From: Devosia_A sp964399695
Lineage (GTDB): Bacteria > Pseudomonadota > Alphaproteobacteria > Rhizobiales > Devosiaceae
NCBI GenBank assembly: GCA_964399695.1
Contig: CAYNRZ010000010.1
Location: 62,001 to 126,000, forward strand
DNA length: 64,000 bases
Direction: 5' to 3'
Numbering within the stretch: position 1 is the first letter of the stretch; every line of letters begins with the position of its first letter. This document shows, piece by piece, positions 58,587-64,000 of the stretch. The translations under genes were made by a program, and so were the position numbers. The notes under the pieces are model-generated. The model worked only from the letters and a program-made list of their open reading frames with translations, made no database searches and was not told the origin of the DNA.

Positions 58587-59042
58587 ATGTCCCTTCGCCG
58601 CCAATTTGCAGCACTCGCCTGCGTCGCCGTGCTGCTCGCACCGGCCAGTATCGCGTTTGCCCAATCCGCGCCGGTGACGGTGAAGGTCAACATGGCGCGG
58701 ATCCTGAGGATCAATGCGCCGGCCGCCACGGTGATCATCGGCAACCCGGGAATTGCCGATGTCACCATCCAGGATCCACAGACGCTGGTGCTGACCGGCA
58801 AGAGCTTTGGGCAGACCAACCTGATCGTGCTCGACACGCTGGGGAATCCCGTCGCCGACACTGTGGTGCAGGTGGTGCAGGACCAGGCCGACGTGGTCAC
58901 CGTCTATCTTGGCAATGCGCGCAACAGCTATGCCTGCACGCCCGTGTGCCAGCCGATGGTGATGCTTGGCGACGACGGCACCTTCTCGGGCGAAGCCGTA
59001 GCCTCGTCGCAGACGCTCGCGAACATGGCGCGGGGCCAGTGA
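58587..59042 (+). CDS. Short exported pilus-assembly N-domain protein (secretin-N only)
   Basis: A 151-residue protein with a signal peptide ending SIAFAQSAP and a single T2SS/T3SS pilus N-terminal domain: VNMARILRINAPAATVIIGNPGIADVTIQ (in part) and LTGKSFGQTNLIVLDTLGNPVAD (in part). This is the N-terminal region of CpaC without the secretin ring. The C-terminus has two Cys (YACTPVC). Such short copies recur in rhizobial Tad loci; a partner role with CpaC is inferred. Confidence 0.82.
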   Translation: MSLRRQFAALACVAVLLAPASIAFAQSAPVTVKVNMARILRINAPAATVIIGNPGIADVTIQDPQTLVLTGKSFGQTNLIVLDTLGNPVADTVVQVVQDQADVVTVYLGNARNSYACTPVCQPMVMLGDDGTFSGEAVASSQTLANMARGQ

Positions 59043-59057
59043 TTAAGGCGGCGTTAA
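59043..59057. promoter_or_regulatory. CtrA box (perfect) upstream of the TadE-like genes
   Basis: TTAA-N7-TTAA matches the full CtrA consensus. It lies 80 bases before the TadE-like start and just after the stop of the secretin-N gene. Confidence 0.55.
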
Positions 59058-59136
59058 CCCTGAGATAGTCGTGCAACAAACTGCAGTTCTCAGATAACCA
59101 TCGCTTAGCGTCATCAGCGTAACCTGCGTCATCACC

Positions 59137-59742
59137 ATGGTGCGCTGCATGTCGAGGAAACCCACACTGCTGCGACGGCTGTTGACCCCTGCAATCCGCA
59201 AGGGCCGGGGCTTTGCGCGCAATGAAGACGGCGTGACGGTGATCGAATTTGCCATCCTCGCGGTCCCGTTCTTCACGATCATCCTTGCCATCCTCGAGAC
59301 CTCGCTGGTGTTCTTTGCGGGCCAGATTCTCGACAGCGGCGTGCAGGATGCCTCGCGCCTCGTCCGCACAGGACAGGCGCAGACCGCATCATGGGACGAG
59401 GACGACTTCCGCGACGAATTGTGCGGACGGCTCTACGGCATGTTCGACTGCAACCAGTTGCGGATCCGCACCAGCGTGGTTGGCGACTTCACCTCGGCAA
59501 CGGTGCTGACACCGGTTCAGGTTGGGGAAGATTGCGACGACGAATGCGAGTGGACACTGGAAGAGGACTATAGCCCCGGCGAGGCCAGCGAAGTGGTGCT
59601 GGTGCAGGCCTGGTACAAGTGGCCCACCGTCGTCAACCTGCCGGGCTTCAACTTGCAGAACCAGCCCGACGGCACGCGCCTGCTTGGCGCGGTGCGGGTG
59701 TTCCGCAACGAACCGTTCGGCTGCCTCGAGGACTGCGAGTGA
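59137..59742 (+). CDS. TadE-like pseudopilin 1
   Basis: A 201-residue protein. The N-terminal basic stretch is followed by NEDGVTVIEFAILAVPFFTIILAI, a TadE prepilin-type signal with Glu at +5 after the Gly. The rest is periplasmic, acidic and has several Cys (DELCGRLYGMFDCNQL, GEDCDDECEW). Probably processed by CpaA. ATG 59137; 59149 is also possible. Stop overlaps the next start by one base. Confidence 0.85.
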   Translation: MVRCMSRKPTLLRRLLTPAIRKGRGFARNEDGVTVIEFAILAVPFFTIILAILETSLVFFAGQILDSGVQDASRLVRTGQAQTASWDEDDFRDELCGRLYGMFDCNQLRIRTSVVGDFTSATVLTPVQVGEDCDDECEWTLEEDYSPGEASEVVLVQAWYKWPTVVNLPGFNLQNQPDGTRLLGAVRVFRNEPFGCLEDCE

Positions 59743-60308
59743 TGCGGCGTCTGGCGGGCAGGCTTGCTTCGACCATCCGGCTGTGGCGCGACCAGCGCGG
59801 CGTCGCGGCGGTCGAGTTCGCGCTGATCCTGCCGGTGCTGATCCTGCTGTATTTCGGAACGATCGAGACGGCCTCACTGTTCACGGCCGACCGGCGCGTC
59901 GCCAATGTGGCCGGCACGATCGGCGACCTGGTTTCGCGCTCCAAGAAAACGATCACCACCAGCGAGATAAACGACTACTTCCAGGCGGCCTCGGCGATCA
60001 TGCAGCCGCTGCCGACCGGGCCGCTGCGGCAGACGGTGTCGCTGATCTCGATCGATTCCGATGGTGTCGCCACCGTGGTCTGGAGCGTGCCGTTCAATGG
60101 CGGCATCGAACGCGCCGACGACTCGGAATATCCGCTGCCGGCGGAGGAAAAGATCAACGAGATCGGCCGCGAAGAGGGCCTGTTGGTCGCCTCCGAGGTG
60201 ACGTACAGCTATCGGCCGCTGTTCGGCGTTGTTTATCCCAATGCGCTGTCGCTGACACATGAGGAGTTTTTCCTGCCGCGCTTCCCGGGTGGCATCGACC
60301 TCGATTAG
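59742..60308 (+). CDS. TadE-like pseudopilin 2
   Basis: A 188-residue protein with RDQRGVAAVEFALILPVLILLYFG at about 17-40, again a prepilin-type signal with conserved Glu. The rest is a periplasmic domain. Its start codon shares one base with the stop of pseudopilin 1. Too short for TadG, which carries a von Willebrand domain and is not seen here. Confidence 0.85.
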   Translation: MRRLAGRLASTIRLWRDQRGVAAVEFALILPVLILLYFGTIETASLFTADRRVANVAGTIGDLVSRSKKTITTSEINDYFQAASAIMQPLPTGPLRQTVSLISIDSDGVATVVWSVPFNGGIERADDSEYPLPAEEKINEIGREEGLLVASEVTYSYRPLFGVVYPNALSLTHEEFFLPRFPGGIDLD

Positions 60309-60371
60309 GCGGCTTGTCGCGGGCGGCGCGAACGTGGCATAGGCACGGCCAGCACCACAGGGCCCCTCCCC

Positions 60372-60992
60372 ATGCACGACACCATCATCCCCGTCTTCGA
60401 CCTGGGCGGCGTTTTCGTCGACTGGAACCCGATGTACCTGTTCCGCAAGCTGTTCGACAGCGAGGAGGAGGCGCAGTGGTTTCAGGACAATATCTGCACC
60501 AAGGACTGGAACCTCGAGTTCGACGCGGGCGATATCTATGCCGAGGGCGTGGCGCGGCTGATCACTCGCTATCCGCGTTACTGGCGCGAGATCCAGGCCT
60601 ATGACACGCGCTGGAAAGAAACGCTGGGCGACTTCATTTCGGGCACGATCGACATCCACAACGAGCTGATCGCCAACGACATCCCGACCTTCGCCATCAC
60701 GAATTTTTCGTGGGAGAAGTGGGTGAGCTGCCTGCCGGACTGGCCGTTCCTCGAAAAATTCGATGGCGTGGTGGTGTCGGGGCTCGAGGGGCTGGTGAAG
60801 CCCGATCCGCGCATCTACCGGGTGTTCTGCGAGCGGTATGGCCTCGCGCCGGAGAGCTGCGTGTTCATAGACGACAGCGAGCCGAATGTGGTTTCGGCAA
60901 AGAAGTTCGGCATGCATGCGATCCATTTCCACGATCCCAAGGTGCTGCGAAAAGAGCTGATCGCGCTGGGTCTGCCGCTGAAGGCGAAGTAG
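60372..60992 (+). CDS. HAD-family hydrolase
   Basis: A 206-residue HAD IA hydrolase of the YihX/epoxide-hydrolase N-domain kind: motif I VFDLGGVFVDWNP, motif II FAITNFSWEKW, motif III KPDPRIY and motif IV CVFIDDSEPNV. Probably a sugar- or nucleotide-phosphate phosphatase; the substrate is unknown. Confidence 0.85.
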   Translation: MHDTIIPVFDLGGVFVDWNPMYLFRKLFDSEEEAQWFQDNICTKDWNLEFDAGDIYAEGVARLITRYPRYWREIQAYDTRWKETLGDFISGTIDIHNELIANDIPTFAITNFSWEKWVSCLPDWPFLEKFDGVVVSGLEGLVKPDPRIYRVFCERYGLAPESCVFIDDSEPNVVSAKKFGMHAIHFHDPKVLRKELIALGLPLKAK

Positions 60993-60999
60993 CGGGCGC

Positions 61000-61046
61000 A
61001 CCCCTCATCCGCCCTTCGGGCACCTTCTCCCACGAGGGGAGAAGGC
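61000..61046. repeat. RIME-like rhizobial palindromic repeat
   Basis: The segment starts ACCCCTCATCCGCCC and has two hairpins: GCCC-TTC-GGGC (61011-61021) and CCTTCTCCC with GGGAGAAGG (about 61023-61045). It follows the layout of the RIME family dispersed in Rhizobiales intergenic regions. Other copies lie outside the window. Confidence 0.65.
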
Positions 61047-61200
61047 CATCTGTCGCCAACAACTGCACGCACGGAGGCGCCCGATGGCGATTGCCTGAGA
61101 GCTTGCGCCATTCGAGCGCAGCTCACATCGCCTTCATGTCTTGCAAGGCTCCACCGGAGCCGCGTCGAACCGACCGCGAGGTCACACCGACGCGAGGCAG

Positions 61201-61226
61201 GGAACGATGGGGGGTGGCGAGGGGTT
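61201..61226 (+). promoter_or_regulatory. Candidate EcfG (general stress) promoter
   Basis: GGAAC, 17 bases, GGTT resembles the alphaproteobacterial EcfG consensus GGAAC-N16/17-CGTT with one mismatch. It lies 32 bases before the ATG of a PRC-barrel gene, a typical general-stress target. Confidence 0.45.
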
Positions 61227-61229
61227 ATG

Positions 61230-61250
61230 CCTGTTCAACCGAACAGGAGG
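61230..61250 (+). other. Hairpin touching the ribosome site of the PRC-barrel gene
   Basis: CCTGTTC-AACC-GAACAGG (61230-61247) has a 7-bp stem whose last three bases are the first half of the ribosome site AGGAGG (61245-61250). Folding would partly mask translation. Confidence 0.4.
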
Positions 61251-61258
61251 ACCTGAAA

Positions 61259-61558
61259 ATGGACCACAGCAACCACGTGCGCCTTGCCGCCAGTGAACTG
61301 ACCTTTGCCAATCTCGAGGGCGCGACGATCTATGGTGCGGATGACCACAAGGTCGGCAAGATTGATCATGTGCATGGCTCAGGCGCCGGCGGTTCCGCGA
61401 TCATCGATGTCGGCGGCTTCCTCGGGATCGGCGCCAAGCCGGTGTCGGTGCCGCTGCGGGACCTTGAGTTCATGCGCGACGAGAACGGCGATGTGCACGC
61501 CGTGACCGCCTGGACCAAGGACCAGCTCAAGGACATGCCGGAGCACACGCACCACTGA
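61259..61558 (+). CDS. PRC-barrel domain protein
   Basis: A 99-residue cytoplasmic protein: LTFANLEGATIYGADDHKVGKIDHVHG and FLGIGAKPVSVPLRDLEFMRDENGD (each in part) form one PRC-barrel, with a His-rich end (PEHTHH). Such small proteins are common in the general stress response of alphaproteobacteria. Role unknown. Starts after AGGAGG and a hairpin. Confidence 0.82.
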   Translation: MDHSNHVRLAASELTFANLEGATIYGADDHKVGKIDHVHGSGAGGSAIIDVGGFLGIGAKPVSVPLRDLEFMRDENGDVHAVTAWTKDQLKDMPEHTHH

Positions 61559-61582
61559 GTGCGCGCCAGCAGAAGACGAAAG

Positions 61583-61605
61583 CGGCCCCGTTAGGGGCCG
61601 TTTTC
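61583..61605 (+). terminator. Terminator after the PRC-barrel gene
   Basis: CGGCCCC-GTTA-GGGGCCG followed by TTTTC; a classic short intrinsic terminator. Confidence 0.85.
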
Positions 61606-61628
61606 ACGTGCGGGCTTTGGGCGGCGCC

Positions 61629-61898
61629 TCAGGGGCAGGCAGGGGCGGACTGCTGCGTGGGCGGGGTCGCAGCAGTCGGTTCAGCGCTGGGCTGCATCGG
61701 ATTGGGCAACGGGATCTGCGCCGGGAAGTGCAGCTCATTGATCGGGGGTAGACCCTGCGTGACGCAGGCGCTGGCCGTCTCGACATAGTCCCGCTCGGCC
61801 GCGAGAGCGGTTTCGGGGAGTGTCTCGGCTTCCGCATAGGCTGGCGTGGCTACGCCGAGGACGAGCAACGTGGCGGCAAGGGTGGTGTTGAAACGCAT
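61629..61898 (-). CDS. Small exported protein of unknown function
   Basis: An 89-residue protein with a clear signal peptide (cut after ATPAYA). The mature part has two Cys (SACVTQG and a C-terminal APACP) and a Pro-rich tail. No family recognised. It follows another small exported protein on the same strand, with 64 bp between. Confidence 0.55.
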   Translation of the reverse strand: MRFNTTLAATLLVLGVATPAYAEAETLPETALAAERDYVETASACVTQGLPPINELHFPAQIPLPNPMQPSAEPTAATPPTQQSAPACP

Positions 61899-61962
61899 GG
61901 GCTTTCTCCAAGCAGAAATTGGAACGCGCAGTGCCTGTGCAAGGCGCGAGGGCGACCTGGGT

Positions 61963-62376
61963 TCAGTTGGACGGAGCTGCCGGCTGATCGGCGAGGCTGG
62001 AGCTGGCTGCCGCCATGGCGGCCTGGACCTGAGCCTGGGCCTGGGCGACGGCCTGGTTCTGCGCCTGCATGGCCTGCTGCATGGCCTGCTGCATGGCGCT
62101 GACATTGGACTGGAGTGCGCTTTCGGCCTGGGCGACCGCCTGATCGGCCGACTGTTCCCCCGCGATCTGTGCGGTGGCGGCCACGGCAGCCTGCGCGGCG
62201 GCGGCAGCGGAGGCGACGGCCGCGTTGATCTGCGCCTGGGCAGCGAGCATGGCCTGGGTGGCGGCGCTCGACTGCGAGACCGCATCGGTGGAGTGTGTGG
62301 TGGTGGTTTCCGCCTGCGCTGGGACTACGGCAGCGGTGAGCAGCACGGCGGCTATGAGGCTGGTGGCGAGACGCAT
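61963..62376 (-). CDS. Small exported Ala/Gln-rich protein
   Basis: A 137-residue protein with a signal peptide ending VVPAQAETT. The mature chain is almost wholly Ala, Gln and Ser in heptad-like spacing (AMQQAMQQAMQAQNQAVAQAQAQ), likely a long helix or coiled coil in the periplasm. No family recognised; low complexity makes homology searches unreliable. Confidence 0.5.
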   Translation of the reverse strand: MRLATSLIAAVLLTAAVVPAQAETTTTHSTDAVSQSSAATQAMLAAQAQINAAVASAAAAAQAAVAATAQIAGEQSADQAVAQAESALQSNVSAMQQAMQQAMQAQNQAVAQAQAQVQAAMAAASSSLADQPAAPSN

Positions 62377-62551
62377 GGTTTTCCCCGAACGGATCGATGG
62401 GACCATGCTGGCATGGACAGAATGGAGAAAGCCGCTGCGAAAAGGCGCGGAATTTCGGGCCGGCGGCAGGGACTGGTTTACCAAGAGCTGGGTGGAGGGG
62501 CGCTGGGCCGAGGTGACCGGGACATGCGCAAAGGGCCCCTCCCCTGGGCCT
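62377..62551. other. Gap upstream of the Ala/Gln-rich gene
   Basis: Part of a 326-bp stretch without a convincing gene; the rest is the tandem repeat at 62552-62699. Short frames here lack ribosome sites or family features. It presumably holds the promoter of the minus-strand gene. Confidence 0.4.
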
Positions 62552-62699
62552 GGCCCTCCGCAAGGCTGAGGGCGCTCGGACCCTAAATCGCTCCACTGGA
62601 GCGATTTAACCCTGCATGTCGGTTTGGCCCTTCGCAAGGCTCAGGGCGCTCGGACCTTAAATCGCTCCACTGGAGCGATTTAACCCTGCTGGTCGGTCC
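62552..62699. repeat. Tandem duplication of a 74-bp unit with a 25-bp palindrome
   Basis: Units 62552-62625 and 62626-62699 differ at only a few positions. Each has a near-perfect dyad TAAATCGCTCCA-C-TGGAGCGATTTA (62584-62608 and 62658-62682). It lies just after the upp stop and would form hairpins at the 3' end of its message. Possibly a REP-type repeat or a double terminator. Confidence 0.8.
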
Positions 62700-62702
62700 T
62701 CG

Positions 62703-63332
62703 CTACTTGGTGCCGTACATGCGGTCGCCGGCGTCGCCGAGGCCGGGGATGATATAGCCGCTGGTATTGAGGTGGCTGTCGATGGCGGCAGTGAAGACCG
62801 GAACGTCGGGATGGGCGTTGGTGAACTTTTCGATGCCTTCGGGCGCCGCTAGGAGGCAGAGGAAGCGGATATTGTTGGCGCCGCGTTCCTTCAGCTTGTC
62901 GATGGCGGCGATGGAGGAGTTGGCGGTGGCAAGCATGGGATCGACGACGATGATCAGCCGGTTGTCCAGCTCGGACGGGGCCTTGAAGTAGTATTCGACC
63001 GGCTGCAGCGTCTCGTGGTCGCGATAGATGCCGATATGGGCGACCCGGGCGGCGGGGACGAGATCGAGCATGCCGTCGAGGAGGCCGTTGCCGGCGCGCA
63101 AGATGGAGGCGAAGACCAGCTTCTTGCCCTTGATGGTGGGGGAGTCGATCTTGGCCATCGGGGTTTCGATAGGGACCATTTCGAGCTCGAGATCGCGGGT
63201 GACCTCGTAGCACATCAGGTGAGCGATCTCGCGCAGCAGCCGCCGGAAGCTGGCGATGGAGGTGTCCTTGTCGCGCATGATGGTCAGCTTGTGCTGGATC
63301 AGCGGATGATCGACGACCGTGACACCCTTCAT
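62703..63332 (-). CDS. upp: Uracil phosphoribosyltransferase
   Basis: A 209-residue enzyme: VTVVDHPLIQHKLTIMRDKDTS start, FASILRAGNGLLDGML, the PRPP loop IIVVDPMLATANSSIAAI and the uracil-binding C-terminal GYIIPGLGDAGDRMYGT. Salvages uracil to UMP. Follows deoB by 17 bp, making a nucleoside-salvage operon. Confidence 0.96.
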   Translation of the reverse strand: MKGVTVVDHPLIQHKLTIMRDKDTSIASFRRLLREIAHLMCYEVTRDLELEMVPIETPMAKIDSPTIKGKKLVFASILRAGNGLLDGMLDLVPAARVAHIGIYRDHETLQPVEYYFKAPSELDNRLIIVVDPMLATANSSIAAIDKLKERGANNIRFLCLLAAPEGIEKFTNAHPDVPVFTAAIDSHLNTSGYIIPGLGDAGDRMYGTK

Positions 63333-63349
63333 TGCGAAAACACCCGGAG

Positions 63350-64000
63350 CTAGAGGAATGACTGCCCATGCTTGCCGGGCGCGAGCCCGAGCCAGTGGGC
63401 GATGCTTTCTCCTATATCCGCGAAAGTCGGGCGGATGCCAGTGGTGCCGGCGGTCAGCGCGGTGGAAAAGCACAGAATCGGCACCAGTTCGCGGGTGTGA
63501 TCGGTGCCGGGCCAGCTCGGATCGTTGCCGTGGTCGGCGGTGAGCACCAGGAGATCGTCGGGGCGGAGTTTCGCGACGAGTTCGGGGAGGCGCGCGTCGA
63601 AGGCTTCGAGGGCGCGGGCATAGCCCGGGATGTCGCGGCGGTGGCCGTAGTCCTGATCGAAATCGACGAAATTGGTCATGATCAGCCCGCCATCGCCGGC
63701 CATGTCCATGGCTTCGAGCGTGCGATCGAACAGCACCATGTTGCCGGAAGCCTTGATCTTGTGGGTGACGCCGTGGCCCGCGTAGATGTCGGAGATCTTG
63801 CCGATGGCGTAGACGTCGCGGCCGGCGGACTTGACGCGATCGAGCAGCGTCGGCTCGGGGGGCGGGATGGCGAAATCGCGGCGGTTGCCGGTGCGCTTGA
63901 AGGTGTCTGCCGTCTCGCCGACGAAGGGCCGGGCAATGACGCGGCCGATCATCATGGGCGCGGTGAGCTCGAAGGCGGTCTCGCAGAGATTGTAGAGCCG
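63350..64000 (-). CDS. deoB: Phosphopentomutase (C-terminal part)
   Basis: The last 216 residues lie in the window; the start is past the right edge. The frame is open to 64000 (RLYNLCETAFELTAPMMIG). MIGRVIARPFVGE, GHGVTHKI, FVDFDQDYGHRRD and LTADHGNDPSWPGTDHTRE carry the Mn-binding Asp and His residues of DeoB. Interconverts ribose-1-P/deoxyribose-1-P and the 5-phosphates. Confidence 0.95.
   Translation of the reverse strand, partial: RLYNLCETAFELTAPMMIGRVIARPFVGETADTFKRTGNRRDFAIPPPEPTLLDRVKSAGRDVYAIGKISDIYAGHGVTHKIKASGNMVLFDRTLEAMDMAGDGGLIMTNFVDFDQDYGHRRDIPGYARALEAFDARLPELVAKLRPDDLLVLTADHGNDPSWPGTDHTRELVPILCFSTALTAGTTGIRPTFADIGESIAHWLGLAPGKHGQSFL

Noticed and set aside
62412..62585. Short plus-strand frames in the upp to Ala/Gln-rich gap
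   Set aside because: No ribosome site or family pattern, and they run into the tandem repeat.
62552..62699. CRISPR array
   Set aside because: Only two contiguous units with no spacers between them, and no cas genes nearby.

Overview
The window is a GC-rich, densely packed chromosomal segment of an alphaproteobacterium. It is most likely a Hyphomicrobiales (Rhizobiales) member close to Devosia. That placement is inferred from the aerobic cob pathway, the rpmH-rnpA-yidC block, pheA divergent from a membrane-anchored cytochrome c, CtrA-type sites at a Tad pilus locus, and a rhizobial-style palindromic repeat. No 16S gene is present to confirm it.

Layout. 1-8621: an alpha-galactoside uptake and hydrolysis locus resembling agp/agaL of Sinorhizobium. 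It has a large peptide-type binding protein, two permeases, a fused double ATPase, two GH4 glycosidases (one cut by the left edge) and a MelR-like AraC regulator. 8736-12869: a NikKMLQO-type Ni/Co ECF transporter operon divergent from nikR, with a 28-bp NikR operator between them. 12882-19069: aerobic cobalamin operon cobF-G-H-I-J-L-M, without cobK. 19264-23970: a YhaO/YhaN-type nuclease-ATPase pair. 24006-24082: tRNA-Arg(ACG). 24217-27166: a histidine kinase and a pyridine-nucleotide-disulfide oxidoreductase homologue that has lost its redox cysteines.

27326-31013 is a 3,688-bp insertion element with 23-bp perfect inverted repeats and an 8-bp target duplication. Besides an IS1-like transposase it carries six other genes: two toxin-antitoxin-like pairs and a divergent pair of unknown genes. 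It landed just upstream of the rpmH promoter.

31029-39143: rpmH-rnpA-yidC, a HAD nucleotidase, TetR-MFS efflux, an HxlR-quinone reductase pair and argB. 39287-42889: an ECF sigma/RskA anti-sigma/fasciclin/periplasmic MsrB cluster and a glutamine amidotransferase. 43020-49086: engB, a small acidic protein, pheA, cytochrome c, a 2-hydroxyacid dehydrogenase, a MarR-GNAT fusion and an M17 aminopeptidase. 49245-60308: a Tad/Flp pilus locus (tadD; tadC, tadB, cpaF, cpaE, cpaC, cpaB, cpaA, flp; then a short secretin-N protein and two TadE-like pseudopilins) with CtrA-like sites and no recognisable cpaD or large tadG. 60372-64000: a HAD hydrolase, a PRC-barrel stress-type protein, two small secreted proteins, a tandem palindromic repeat, upp and the 3' part of deoB.

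The least explained part is the insertion element with its cargo. The agp regulon motif, the cysteine-less oxidoreductase and the sigma/anti-sigma/fasciclin/MsrB cluster come next.
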